From Tolypothrix brevis GSE-NOS-MK-07-07A (GTDB lineage Bacteria > Cyanobacteriota > Cyanobacteriia > Cyanobacteriales > Nostocaceae): a DNA stretch of 64,000 nucleotides. Within the stretch, counting starts at the first letter, position 1. Each line of letters starts with the position of its first letter. The position numbers and the translations under genes are program-made. Shown here in pieces: positions 17,336-26,680 of the stretch. The notes below the pieces were generated by a model, which worked only from the letters and a program-made list of their open reading frames with translations, had not been told where the DNA came from and made no database searches. The stretch spans positions 62,001 through 126,000 of the forward strand of contig JAHHIJ010000006.1 of the NCBI GenBank assembly GCA_019358985.1, in the 5' to 3' direction.

Positions 17336-18931
17336 ATGGTAACGGTGAATATTCCTGAGTTAGATCAAGCCGATCGCTTTCGGGATTTACAATTAACTTT
17401 ACGCGATCGTTGGAAAACTATCGAGCTATTTGACAATAGTGATGCTGATATTTTAGTTGTTCCCTCTATCAGTCTCGACCAGCAAGAACTTCAAAAAATT
17501 GAAGGTTGCGAACATTATGAAGAAAGATTGCTATTTTCTTTGATGCGCTTGTGGAATCCCCGCACCAGGCTGATTTATATCACATCAATGCCGCTACATC
17601 CCAGCATTATTGATTATTATTTACAATTATTGCCGGGAATTCCCTTTTCACATGCTCGCAATCGCTTGCTGCTACTTTCCACTTACGATTCTTCCCTCAA
17701 ACCCCTCAGTCAAAAGATTTTAGAACGTCCTCGCTTACTAGAGCGAATTCGCCAAGCTTTGAGGCTAGAAAAGTCATTCATGGTATGTTATAATTCTACA
17801 TGGTGGGAAGGTAAATTATCTCTCAAATTGAATGTACCCCTGTACGCAGCGGCACCTAATTTGCAGATTTGGGGAACTAAAAGCGGCAGTCGAGAAATCT
17901 TCGCTGAAAGTAAAGTCCCTCTTCCCGATGGTAGCGCTCTTGTTTGGAATAGCAGCGATTTAGCTTTATCAGCAGCGGATTTGTGGGAACGTCAGCCAAG
18001 TTTAGAAAGAATGGTGGTGAAACTGAATGAGGGTATTTCCGGAGAAGGCAATGCCTTATTAGATTTAAGACCAATCGCCAAATTAGCACCACCAGAAAGT
18101 TCCCATGATGATAGAGTAGCAGCAATAAGCGATCGCTTCAATTCTCTGCGCTTTCAAGCAAAAAAAGAAACTTGGGAGAACTTTAATCCCAGAATCAGCG
18201 AGTTAGGAGCAATCGTTGAAGCATTTGTGGAAGGAGAAATCAAGCGATCGCCTAGTGTTCAAGGACGCATCACACCTAACGGTGAAGTAGAAATTGTCTC
18301 AACCCACGACCAAATTCTCGGAGGTTTAGACGGTCAAATTTATCTTGGTTGTCGATTTCCCGCTGACGAAGCTTATCGACTGCAACTGCAACAATTAGGA
18401 ATAAAAGTTGGCAAAAAGTTAGCGGAAAAAGGCGCACTAGAGAGATTTGGGGTAGATTTTATCGCCGTTGATAAAGGAAATAATGATTGGGATATTCAAG
18501 CGATCGAAATCAACTTGCGTAAGGGTGGCACTACCCATCCCTTCATGACTTTAAAGTTATTAACCAACGGACGCTATGACCTATCCACAGGATTATTCTA
18601 CAGCCAACAGGGACGACCAAAATATTATATTGCCACCGACAATCTGCAAAAAGACCGCTATCGAGGATTGTTACCCAACGATTTGATGGATATTATCGCC
18701 CATCACAGACTGCACTTTGATAGCGGAACCGAGATAGGCACTGTATTTCATTTGATGGGATGTCTTTCTCAATTTGGCAAATTGGGATTAACCTGTATCG
18801 GAGATTCTCCCCAACAAGCAGAAGAAATTTACAACAAAATCGTCAAAGTCCTTGACGAAGAAACCCGCACCAACAAAAGTGATTTTTCCTCATTCTCAGA
18901 TTACGCTTTCAGTTATAATTTCGTAGGATAA
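17336..18931 (+). CDS. ATP-grasp peptide ligase of the PGM1-related type
   Basis: 531 residues, no signal peptide. The N-terminal third is Rossmann-like (DILVVPSISL, RTRLIYITSMPL). An ATP-grasp domain follows, with MVVKLNEGISGEGNALL (lysine strand and glycine-rich loop, about 223-239), GAIVEAFVEGEI (adenine-binding strand, about 290-301), and the metal site DIQAIEINLRKGGTTHPF (about 383-400). The C-terminus resembles the PGM1_C extension. Family knowledge: PGM1 of Streptomyces joins peptides through an amidino-amino acid; cyanobacterial homologues are uncharacterised as far as I know. A tnpB gene is inserted 24 bp after its stop. Confidence 0.78.
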   Translation: MVTVNIPELDQADRFRDLQLTLRDRWKTIELFDNSDADILVVPSISLDQQELQKIEGCEHYEERLLFSLMRLWNPRTRLIYITSMPLHPSIIDYYLQLLPGIPFSHARNRLLLLSTYDSSLKPLSQKILERPRLLERIRQALRLEKSFMVCYNSTWWEGKLSLKLNVPLYAAAPNLQIWGTKSGSREIFAESKVPLPDGSALVWNSSDLALSAADLWERQPSLERMVVKLNEGISGEGNALLDLRPIAKLAPPESSHDDRVAAISDRFNSLRFQAKKETWENFNPRISELGAIVEAFVEGEIKRSPSVQGRITPNGEVEIVSTHDQILGGLDGQIYLGCRFPADEAYRLQLQQLGIKVGKKLAEKGALERFGVDFIAVDKGNNDWDIQAIEINLRKGGTTHPFMTLKLLTNGRYDLSTGLFYSQQGRPKYYIATDNLQKDRYRGLLPNDLMDIIAHHRLHFDSGTEIGTVFHLMGCLSQFGKLGLTCIGDSPQQAEEIYNKIVKVLDEETRTNKSDFSSFSDYAFSYNFVG

Positions 18932-18955
18932 ACCCGGACAAACCATGTCATCCTC

Positions 18956-20143
18956 TTACTTTTTTATCGTTTCAACGGGTGATGTCGGCATCTTTAACCC
19001 TCCACGACCAGAACCGGGTAACTCTCCGGTTATTCCTGAAGGAAATAATTTATTCCAACCATACAAACACAAATTGTATGCAGCGTTTTCATCCCTATCT
19101 CTTTCGTAACCACAACTTCCACAGGTGTAAGTGCGAATATTTAACGGCATTTTCTGCTTTGCACCGCACTGGGGACATAATTGAGATGAAGGATAAAAAG
19201 TATCAACCTGTATTAATTGACTAGCAAATTTCTGTGTTTTGTATTTGAACTGTCGTTCTATTTCACCAAACCCACAATCTGCAACAGCAGCAGCTAGTTT
19301 ATGGTTTTGCAGCATTCCATTAACGTTAAGATTCTCAATCACTACAACTGCGTGGTTTTTGCATATTGATGTAGTCATCTGATGAATGGTGTTACTGCGT
19401 GTATCTGCAATCTGCTTGTGATATTTAGCTAATCTATTTTTAGCTTTGGTATGTCGTTTACTGCCCTTTGTTTTACCTTGTAATTGTCTTTGTAACCTCG
19501 CTAACTGTTTTTTCGATTTTCGGTATTTTTTCGGATTATCAAATGTTTTAGCTGTATTTAAACTAATGGCTACAGCTAAACTATTGATGCCGGAATCGAC
19601 ACCAACAATATCATCCACATCCCCAATATTACTGGGTGATATATCAGGAATTTCGTAATTAAAAGAAATATACCAACTATCTGCGGTACGGGATACAGTA
19701 ACTTTTTTTATATCTACTGATGGCAATTTTTCAAAAGTCGAAACTGTTCCCAATGGTGCTGGTAACTTGATCCGATTACCAACTATGCGTTTGACTTTGC
19801 CGTTCCAATCAACAGTAAAAGAATCCGTTGATTTTCCTTTCTTTTTAAAAGTTGGCTTTTTGGAAATACCGCTCCATAAGCGTCTATATCCTTCATGCAA
19901 ATGCTCGAAGGCATAGACATAAACCCTAGATGACATTTGATTCATCCAAGGATATTCTGGCTTGACTGTGTTTGTATAGAACTTACGAGCATCACGATAA
20001 CTAAGTTTGACACCAGACTTATAAAAATCTTCGATTGTAGCAAGTGCCCAATTATAAACCCAACGACTGTAACCTGCATGTTGGGCAAATAATTGTTGCT
20101 GAATCGGATTTATTTTTAGTTTGGTTTTAAAACCTAGTTGCAT
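18956..20143 (-). CDS. tnpB: TnpB-family RNA-guided endonuclease (second copy, different subfamily)
   Basis: 395 residues. N-terminal helix-turn-helix part begins with QLGFKTKLKINPIQQQLFAQHAGYSRWVYNWAL. RuvC-like residues: Asp in VGVDSGINSLA, Glu in VVIENLNVNGML, Asp in RDRDENAAYNL. Zinc ribbon CPQCGAKQKMPLNIRTYTCGSCG has all four Cys. It appears intact. The 3' end (GSGRGGLKMPTSPVETIKK) overlaps a hairpin with the arms aactctccggtt/aaccgg, consistent with a right-end guide RNA that overlaps the gene, and gaggatgac at 18939-18950 is the probable right boundary. A left end near 20204 (TTAT on the minus strand followed by a small hairpin) is tentative. There is no tnpA. Confidence 0.9.
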   Translation of the reverse strand: MQLGFKTKLKINPIQQQLFAQHAGYSRWVYNWALATIEDFYKSGVKLSYRDARKFYTNTVKPEYPWMNQMSSRVYVYAFEHLHEGYRRLWSGISKKPTFKKKGKSTDSFTVDWNGKVKRIVGNRIKLPAPLGTVSTFEKLPSVDIKKVTVSRTADSWYISFNYEIPDISPSNIGDVDDIVGVDSGINSLAVAISLNTAKTFDNPKKYRKSKKQLARLQRQLQGKTKGSKRHTKAKNRLAKYHKQIADTRSNTIHQMTTSICKNHAVVVIENLNVNGMLQNHKLAAAVADCGFGEIERQFKYKTQKFASQLIQVDTFYPSSQLCPQCGAKQKMPLNIRTYTCGSCGYERDRDENAAYNLCLYGWNKLFPSGITGELPGSGRGGLKMPTSPVETIKK

Positions 20144-20302
20144 ACCTGGCGTGGGAGATATCGGTATTTTAGTACTTTAGCATGGGCAATGTTTATGAAC
20201 ATAACTGCCTGAGATGTCCAGCTTTATCCGGTAATTTTATTATTTAGTAATCCACCACCACCTGGGAGGGATATAGTTTTTAGAGAATTGGGCATCGCTA
20301 AT

Positions 20303-20394
20303 TAAACATCTCCATAAATTAATTATGCGTTGCCTGAAACCTTTGATTAGACGTAGCATTGCTACGTCTCTACGTATGACTCTGGAGATGTCTA
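20303..20394. repeat. MITE-like repeat, family A
   Basis: 92 bp running from TAAACATCTCC to GGAGATGTCTA, flanked by TA. The interior reads aattaattatgcgttg, then ctttgattagacgtagc and the palindrome gacgtagcattgctacgtc followed by ctctacg. It ends 4 bp from the stop codon of the cytochrome b-like gene. Other copies: 31303-31385, 31387-31479, 62456-62546 and 62598-62692, with decayed ones at 24157-24230, 29437-29477, 44935-45023 and 51330-51405. Confidence 0.75.
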
Positions 20395-20398
20395 ATGA

Positions 20399-21034
20399 CT
20401 ACTGACTGGTTGCTGTGTTGACACTCCATTCAGAGTTCAGCATTTTTTGATGTGCTTGCTTTTCTTGCCACAATACACTAACTAAATGCACCACGGCAAG
20501 AAGTATGGCAGCAACGGAAACTATATAACTGTGTAGAGTGTAAAGATGTTCAATAGTTACGGTGCTGATGGCTCCACCGCCTGTTAGAATATCTCGTAAT
20601 TCATTCCCGATGAAAGGAATTGCTTTAATTGTTCCTAGCTCGATACTAAAACGCCAGTATCCTAGTTGATCCCAGTTTAGGCTCATTGCTGTCCAATCAA
20701 GACCGATCGCACTCAAGGTAAACAAAATTCCACTAATCCAAGCAGTCAACCAACTCTTGCGAAATTGTCTGCTTAAAAACATTACCACAATTTGAATCAA
20801 GGCAACAATAATTACTACGTTACCTGCAATATTATGGGCTTTATGAAATAACCAGCCATAAGTCACTTGCCCATCAATCATTTTTAATGACTCGTAAGCG
20901 CCCCCTGCTGCTGGTTGATAATAAAAAGAGAGTAAAATTCCCGTAGTTGCGCTAATCAAGGTCAGAGTCAGAATAACTACGGATAATATCGTCGATATTC
21001 GTCGCCCAATTATATTAAACCGGTTGCTTTCCAT
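20399..21034 (-). CDS. Cytochrome b N-terminal-domain protein (PetB-like paralogue)
   Basis: 211 residues, four hydrophobic spans at about 15-38, 68-90, 95-115 and 170-195. Histidines in FHKAHNIAGN (about 64 and 67) and in HLYTLHSYIVSVAAILLAVVH (about 163-182) lie on two helices at the spacing used to hold two b hemes. It resembles cytochrome b6 but diverges from it and has no neighbouring petD, so it is a paralogue and not the b6f subunit itself. It may form a membrane heme protein in an alternative electron transfer chain. Divergence from typical PetB includes an extended N-terminus without the usual KVYDWFEERL sequence. Confidence 0.75.
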   Translation of the reverse strand: MESNRFNIIGRRISTILSVVILTLTLISATTGILLSFYYQPAAGGAYESLKMIDGQVTYGWLFHKAHNIAGNVVIIVALIQIVVMFLSRQFRKSWLTAWISGILFTLSAIGLDWTAMSLNWDQLGYWRFSIELGTIKAIPFIGNELRDILTGGGAISTVTIEHLYTLHSYIVSVAAILLAVVHLVSVLWQEKQAHQKMLNSEWSVNTATSQ

Positions 21035-21136
21035 AGCGATCGCTTTTTCCTTAGTTTTATTATATGTACTTTTATTACAGTTTAACTAATAATTATTAAC
21101 AAACGATAAATCTTAAGGCGTAGATGTAAATATTAT

Positions 21137-21832
21137 TTAAGCTAAATATTGCATCCAAGCTTTTAATGGTTCTTCAGAGCCATACCAAATTCCCCGACTT
21201 CTGGGGGAATGGTTGACCCCTTCAATGACAATATTTTCGGCTCCATCAAGATGAGCTGCTTCAATGGGTGTGATACCATCACCCCAAGTATTACCTTTGC
21301 CGCAAGTTAATTGGTAGCTACTATAAGCTAACCAGCTACCTATTCGTCTTACCCCAAAGATTGTTTTTCCCGCTACACAAACATAACGAACGTTTTTGTA
21401 AAATGCTCCTGGGTAGTTATTTTTGACAAAATCCAGATTCCAGCGTGTCCAACGTTCTTGACTAATATGAGGTGTGCCTAAGGTAACGAGAGTATTAACT
21501 ACATCGTGAGCGCAATAAGTAGACGGTTGCACCTCCCCACGTCCGAAGTAAGGCTTTTCTCCCAAGTAAATGCGGGATATCCAACCTCCGGCTGAATGAC
21601 CAATTAAGTTGATTTGAGAAGCGTTATATTGTTGCAATATCTGCTTTACGGTGCGATGGAGTTGCTGCAAAATAGGCGTTATGGGTCTGCCGCCGAGAGT
21701 CGGTATCCAGTCGCGCCGTCGCAGTGGTACTGTGATTGTGGGAAAACCTGACTGTTGTAAAGATTGTTCGAGTTGACGGTAAGCGATCGCACTTTCTAAA
21801 TATCCTGGCAAAATAACTGTCGGTAATGGCAT
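21137..21832 (-). CDS. Lipase-like alpha/beta hydrolase
   Basis: 231 residues, start at ATG 21832 (MPLPTVILPGYLES). Nucleophile elbow GHSAGG (about residues 79-84) after INLI, oxyanion-type HG replaced by PGYLES, and LVTLGTPH (about 119-126), a signature of PGAP1/lipase class 2 hydrolases. The catalytic His is probably in EGVNHSPRS near the C-terminus. No signal peptide. The substrate is unknown; plastid and cyanobacterial relatives act on membrane lipids or acyl esters. Confidence 0.78.
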   Translation of the reverse strand: MPLPTVILPGYLESAIAYRQLEQSLQQSGFPTITVPLRRRDWIPTLGGRPITPILQQLHRTVKQILQQYNASQINLIGHSAGGWISRIYLGEKPYFGRGEVQPSTYCAHDVVNTLVTLGTPHISQERWTRWNLDFVKNNYPGAFYKNVRYVCVAGKTIFGVRRIGSWLAYSSYQLTCGKGNTWGDGITPIEAAHLDGAENIVIEGVNHSPRSRGIWYGSEEPLKAWMQYLA

Positions 21833-22498
21833 TTGATAATTTAGGTGAAAGTAAGGATTTTTGGATGAAAAGCCAAATGTCTAACTTATACGTAAGTGAG
21901 TGGGAATTGTTAGTATTGTTTATGGCGACAATAGCAGTCTTCAGTCCGGTCATTAATTAATATTAAAGAATTGCGCCGACTGTAAACCTTGTCAATAGTG
22001 GCTTTTACTACTTTTTCATCCAAAGGAAACCAGGAATGACAGAACAAATTGTGAAATACTAGCTATCTGAAAAAAACTGTTTGAAAATGTTAATGTCAAG
22101 TCAAATTAGTGTATAATGCACATAATGTTATTGTAGCTACGTGGGTGAGTGAAAAATAGTTGGGCAATGGGAAAATCGAATTGACTAGTACTGGTTGTAT
22201 CTTAAGTGAAAGCGATCGCCCAAAACTGACAGTTTTTTAGCTTGAATTGTCGGCGGTCATCAAAAATCAGTGCTAAAAATTAACAAATTTTCCGCAAAAT
22301 TGCCAAAAAACGCAACTATATACAGATTTTCGCGTCGATGCTAAGGATAACTAACTGGCAAAAAATGGAAACGCTTTTGTTTTTAGGAACTCAATAGAAA
22401 GTTATTATTTTTAGTGGGACGCATCTACATCTATATGCAGCATCTGTAAAGATAAAATTACAAGTCAACGCAACCGAGCCGAGTGAACGAGAATAGCT
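21833..22498. other. Long intergenic region before the TonB-like gene
   Basis: 666 bp between divergent genes with no credible ORF. A good promoter candidate for the downstream gene is ttgaaa near 22080 with tataat near 22112, followed by more than 380 bp of leader. A GCGATCGC octamer occurs at 22212. No RNA family was recognised. Confidence 0.45.
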
Positions 22499-24139
22499 AT
22501 GTCTTACGTCTCCCTGCTGAAAAACATCCCAGATATCTTAAGCCAGCCTGCTGGAATTGCAGCCATAGCCTCCGTGGGCATTCATGGTGCGATCGCTTTT
22601 ATTTTGCCCTTGATGCCTGTAGATTCGATTAAATCCACCAAACAAGTATCATCAACTAAACCCGTCGGACTCGTTCAATTAAGTCAAGCCGATCAAAACC
22701 GTCTGCCACAAATTCCTGGCACCTCTCAGGTTGCGCTGAAACCGCAAGTTCCCTTACCGAACTTTACCACCCAGCCAACTCAATTAGCAGCTTTGCCACC
22801 AATTTTATCTACCCCAAACCAGGGGATATTGCCCCCCATCCCGCAAGCATCTAATAATTATCCCATCGCCTCCGTACCTAAAGGTCAATCCTTGCGGATA
22901 GTTCCTCAGACAAAGGGAAATTTTAAAATCGATACCTCTGGCTTTAATGCCAGCAAAACAACCGCGCAATCATTTCCGCGTTTTGATAATAATGACCTCA
23001 AAATTGCCCGCTCTTCAGAACCGCTGTCAGTAAACAGGTTGCCGGAATTACAAGGCGATAATAAAATCCCTGAGGGACAACCTAATACCCCTCCAGAGGT
23101 AAGTTCTTCTGATGTGGCTTCTAAACTGACTGATGATGCAAGCAGCACCCCACAAAGTATGTCGGGGGGAAATGATGTAGCAACAACTACTGCTCCAAAT
23201 CAAGATTTAATAACTCCTGTGGGAGAAACTCCAAAACCTGGAGAGAATTTCACTTTAGCAGCGGCAAACCTACCGCAATGGCAACACTCAAGCTCCAACA
23301 TACCTGAGTTGCCAGACTCTGCTCAGAAAACCTATATATCAGCAGCTACACAAGAGTTAACTAACAAAACTACTACTTTGGCAGAACAGTTTGTTAAAGT
23401 TAGACAGCAATACCCCAACATAGAAACAAAACAACCGATTTCCTTAGCCATTGATAAAGTAGGGTTGGATCGTCGAGTTGAGGTAGGTTTGGTAGTTAAT
23501 CCAGATGGCAAAACCGTTGAATCTGTAGAATTTTTGGATAACTCAGTTTCATCTGAAAGCAAAACAGCTATTAGAGAATATTTGCGAGACTATTTCCAAA
23601 AAAATCCGGGTCAGGCTAATGGTAAGCCCAAATATTATACATTTAGTGTGTCGCCTAATTTGACACCCAAAAATGATACCGTTAATAGTTCTCAAACAAC
23701 TCCACAAGTTTTGCCCCCATCCCCAATAAATGAAACATCATTAAAAACACCCGACGAAGCAACTGTCAAACCAGTTTCGGGATTAAGAGTCAACAGCAAA
23801 CAGCCTTTGCTGCTACCGCAATTTAATAAACCACAATCCTCAGCACAAGTCAGAAAAAATCAGACTTTGCCTGTATTGGAACCTAATCAACAACAATTCT
23901 CAGAGGTTCAAGTCCGTAACCAGCCTTTACCCATAGCGCAAGTCAATAAACAACAATTATTAGGAGCGCGAATTAGGAATACTCAACCTTTGCCCACGGC
24001 TATACCAGAAGCAACTGCAAAACCCTCATTTGCTTCGGAAATTAGCAGCAATCAGACTTCCTCCACTGCTAAACCGAGTCAAAAACTCTTACAGCAGTTG
24101 CGTGAATTGAGGGAAAAAAGAGAAACTTCTAATCAATAG
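22499..24139 (+). CDS. TonB-like cell-envelope protein
   Basis: 546 residues. A cytoplasmic N-terminus is followed by one hydrophobic helix (about 18-40). A long Pro/Gln/Thr-rich periplasmic stretch (41-280) leads to a folded domain (about 285-385: VGLDRRVEVGLVVNPDGKTVESVEFLDNSVSSESKTAIREYL) that has the strand-helix-strand outline of a TonB C-terminal domain. A second disordered tail repeats QPLPxAQVNKQQ-type units. TonB couples the inner-membrane proton gradient to outer-membrane receptors. No exbB/exbD gene is nearby. The extra C-terminal tail after the TonB-like domain is unusual. A TonB role is inferred from layout. Confidence 0.65.
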   Translation: MSYVSLLKNIPDILSQPAGIAAIASVGIHGAIAFILPLMPVDSIKSTKQVSSTKPVGLVQLSQADQNRLPQIPGTSQVALKPQVPLPNFTTQPTQLAALPPILSTPNQGILPPIPQASNNYPIASVPKGQSLRIVPQTKGNFKIDTSGFNASKTTAQSFPRFDNNDLKIARSSEPLSVNRLPELQGDNKIPEGQPNTPPEVSSSDVASKLTDDASSTPQSMSGGNDVATTTAPNQDLITPVGETPKPGENFTLAAANLPQWQHSSSNIPELPDSAQKTYISAATQELTNKTTTLAEQFVKVRQQYPNIETKQPISLAIDKVGLDRRVEVGLVVNPDGKTVESVEFLDNSVSSESKTAIREYLRDYFQKNPGQANGKPKYYTFSVSPNLTPKNDTVNSSQTTPQVLPPSPINETSLKTPDEATVKPVSGLRVNSKQPLLLPQFNKPQSSAQVRKNQTLPVLEPNQQQFSEVQVRNQPLPIAQVNKQQLLGARIRNTQPLPTAIPEATAKPSFASEISSNQTSSTAKPSQKLLQQLRELREKRETSNQ

Positions 24140-24300
24140 CTGGTAGCCTGATTACCTAGAGACTACCAAGTGCTACGTCTAATCAAGGGTTTCGGGCAAC
24201 GCATAATTAGTTTCTACACCTATGTCTAATAAAAATAAAGTTTGCTACCTTTGAGATTGGGGATTGGGCATTAGGAAGAACCGAAGCACCCCAATCCCTT

Positions 24301-24654
24301 CTAATCTCGACTTAACCAGCCTTGTTCGGCTTGTTGGAAAACGTAAGCGGCTACTTCCATAATCTCTTCAGGAGTTAACTTATCTTTAAAAGCAGGCATG
24401 GCATTTTTACCATTTTGAAGCTGGTGAGTAATTGCGATAATAGAGTCAACATCATAATTTTCCAGGTACTTTGACAAAGCTTCCTTTTTCAGAGTTTTCT
24501 CCTCGATGAGAATGTTACCACCACCGATGTGACAAGAGGCGCAGTTAGCATTGAAGATTTTGGCACCGTTGGATTTATCGACAGCTAGTGCTGGATGAAT
24601 GAATGTGAATTCGAGAGCGATCGCTAATAGTAAAATTAATAAAAATATTCTCAA
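24301..24654 (-). CDS. petJ: Cytochrome c6 precursor
   Basis: 117 residues. Signal peptide 1-24 (IHPALA cleavage). Heme c motif C38-x-x-C41-H42 (NCASCH) near the mature N-terminus, methionine ligand in KNAMPAF, and the C-terminal helix EEIMEVAAYVFQQAEQGW. It is a soluble lumenal carrier of electrons from cytochrome b6f to photosystem I, the copper-free alternative to plastocyanin, whose gene lies next to it in the same orientation. Between them is a 348-bp repeat-containing gap, so they probably have separate promoters, as would fit opposite responses to copper. Confidence 0.92.
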   Translation of the reverse strand: MRIFLLILLLAIALEFTFIHPALAVDKSNGAKIFNANCASCHIGGGNILIEEKTLKKEALSKYLENYDVDSIIAITHQLQNGKNAMPAFKDKLTPEEIMEVAAYVFQQAEQGWLSRD

Positions 24655-25002
24655 GTAATTCTCCTTGCAAACAGGCTCGATGCAACTTAAAAAACCGTTT
24701 TTTGCATACCCTCCAGTCTAGAAGCCTGTGGTTATACGAATAAAGCCCGCCTTCGCGGGCTAGAATATCATAGCCCGTGTTCGTGTAGCGTGTCGTAGAC
24801 AAGGCGGACTTAGTTTGTATAGCAATATTCTTCATAGTACATATAATTGACGGTTCCGAAGCTTACCCTCTCAATCGCTACGTCGCGTTTAGCATCTGAT
24901 GAGGATAGGACTCGGAACCGTATCTGACAAAATCTAGCCAAACGATACGTTTTGTTAACTTTGTCCAGGAGCAAGAAAAATCATCTTGCATCCACAGCAT
25001 TC
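24655..25002. other. petE-petJ intergenic region with hairpin repeat
   Basis: No gene seen. A strong hairpin agcccgccttcgcgggct (24744-24761) could terminate petE transcripts; it is part of a dispersed GC-rich repeat also seen near 34461. The petJ promoter must lie between about 24655 and 24740. Confidence 0.55.
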
Positions 25003-25422
25003 TTAGCCTTGAACTGTCAGTTTACCAATCATACCTGCGCCACGGTGAGGTTCGCAGTAGAATGTGTATTCACCAGCAGGAGCGTCTGCGGGGATGATGG
25101 TTGTTTGCTTTTGACCAGGACTCATCAGCAGTTTCTTGTGAGATAGTCCTTTAGCTAAAACAGCGCTTTTAGTCGGATTTTTGGCAGCATCAAAGACAAC
25201 ATTATGGGGAGGAACCTTGTTGTTCACCCATTCAATTGTATCACCTGGTTTAACAGTCAACTTTTTCGGTTCAAATGCCAACATTCCTTTATCACTGCCT
25301 AGTTTAACTGTGTAGGTTTCAGCCGCAGCGCTGGGAGCGAAAACCGCAAAGCTGCTCACAACTAAACAAATTGTTAAAACAGCTAAACCCAAACGTCGCA
25401 AACTAGCTGCAATCAATTTCAT
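25003..25422 (-). CDS. petE: Plastocyanin precursor
   Basis: 139 residues. Signal peptide 1-34 (SAAA cleavage). The four copper ligands are H73 (PPHNVVF), C123 (FYCEPH), H126 and M131 (GAGM). It is a lumenal blue copper protein that donates electrons to photosystem I or cytochrome oxidase. It is of the basic type common in Nostocales. It is followed by petJ and preceded by psbV, all on the minus strand. Confidence 0.97.
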   Translation of the reverse strand: MKLIAASLRRLGLAVLTICLVVSSFAVFAPSAAAETYTVKLGSDKGMLAFEPKKLTVKPGDTIEWVNNKVPPHNVVFDAAKNPTKSAVLAKGLSHKKLLMSPGQKQTTIIPADAPAGEYTFYCEPHRGAGMIGKLTVQG

Positions 25423-25879
25423 GACTCTCTCCTAAACATTCACTTTTATCTTGCCTTTCTCATTTTAGATATAAATGAACGCTAAATATGACAATCTGTC
25501 ATAGATAAGATTTTTTTTAAATTTTGAGCAATAGTACTGGTGTAAAAGCCGAATGATGCTTCCAAATTTAGATCTGGGTTTAGTTGGCAAAAACTATTGA
25601 GAAAGCATGTTTCTGTCTAAGTATTGATTTATAAGTTTTTAACGCAAAGTCACGCACCAGGTAGCGCAGAGGTACGCAGAGTTTTTGAGACAGTTATTAC
25701 TAAGTCTAGGGATGAGGGATGAGGAATTGATAAGAAATATGAAGTAAGGTCAATTTTCGTCTTCATCTTTGAAATTGCCCCAGTCTCTCAACCCTTGACT
25801 TAACAATTTTTTGTGAAAGCGATCGCTATCTTTTGACATTGATCGCCTAAAACCGATAACTTAGCATCCAGAGAAGAGT
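25423..25879. other. psbV-petE intergenic region, no gene seen
   Basis: 457 bp without a credible ORF. It contains a degenerate repeat (aacgcaaagtcacgcac, about 25640-25680, also seen near 2390-2430) and must carry the petE promoter just above 25423. No copper-box or RNA element was recognised. Confidence 0.5.
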
Positions 25880-26371
25880 TTAGTAATAGATTTTACCACC
25901 ACCCCACTGGCTGCCAACAACTTTAGGTTGCAGGAGAATATGACCAGCGATCGCTTTTAAATTATCGTCAGTCAAATTTCTCATTTGTGGGAAAACATCT
26001 GAACTCTTAATACTGGGATGTATTTCCGAAATCTCCACTTCACCGTCGTAAGTGGTGGGATTTTTCATGTAGTCTACCAAGCCGGCAATGTTATCACGCT
26101 TTGGTGTCGCTAATGCTAAATCTTCCGGTGCAAGTCCTACGTTTTGGTTAGTCTTGGTAACACCACCAGCGTGACATTGGGCACAAGCAAAGTTAAATAA
26201 ACGTTTGCCTTCTTTAACTTGTTTCAAGCTAAGGACAATGGTTTCACCGCTGTCATTTAATGGTACCGTCAGTTTTTCTTTGCTTAGTTCCACCGCTGTT
26301 GCGCTACCGACAACAAACTGAAACGTAAGTAAAACAGTAACCAAAATAATGCCAATTAATCTTTTTAACAT
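25880..26371 (-). CDS. psbV: Cytochrome c550, photosystem II extrinsic subunit
   Basis: 163 residues. Signal peptide 1-26 (mature start VELSKE). Heme motif C63-x-x-C66-H67 (FACAQCH). H118 (SEIHPSI) corresponds to the second axial His92 of the mature protein. C-terminus QWGGGKIYY is diagnostic. It stabilises the oxygen-evolving cluster on the lumenal side of photosystem II. It is followed in the same direction by petE and petJ, although gaps of 350-450 bp make a single operon unlikely. Confidence 0.97.
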   Translation of the reverse strand: MLKRLIGIILVTVLLTFQFVVGSATAVELSKEKLTVPLNDSGETIVLSLKQVKEGKRLFNFACAQCHAGGVTKTNQNVGLAPEDLALATPKRDNIAGLVDYMKNPTTYDGEVEISEIHPSIKSSDVFPQMRNLTDDNLKAIAGHILLQPKVVGSQWGGGKIYY

Positions 26372-26680
26372 GTTTCCCCTTAAATGTTTTGACGCTCAAC
26401 ACAGCACTTGACAGCCATACTCAATCTCAAAAATGCTAATTGCTCTTAGCCGCTAACAGTTTGCTTTTATAAAGACAGCACCTGTTCTGAAGCAATGCTG
26501 TAATCTGTTGCTATCTAACGAATTGCACGATTGAGTTGCTGTTATACCAATATCACGTTAAGAGTCCAATTTGTTCCCCAAAATACTGAGTGGGGATCGA
26601 GAGGGGGAAATGGGGAGGGGGGGGAGGGGAGGAGGGGAGGAGGGGAGGAGTAATAATTCCCAACTCCCAACTCCCAACTC
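26372..26680. repeat. Intergenic region with purine-rich tandem repeats
   Basis: 26612-26650 is a run of ggggagga-type units, followed by three copies of the heptamer aactccc near 26659-26682, right at the stop codon of the permease gene. No gene is seen. Such runs are prone to length change. Confidence 0.7.

Noticed and set aside
24575-24835. 86-codon minus-strand frame over the petJ start
   Set aside because: It overlaps petJ and the GC-rich hairpin repeat in another frame.
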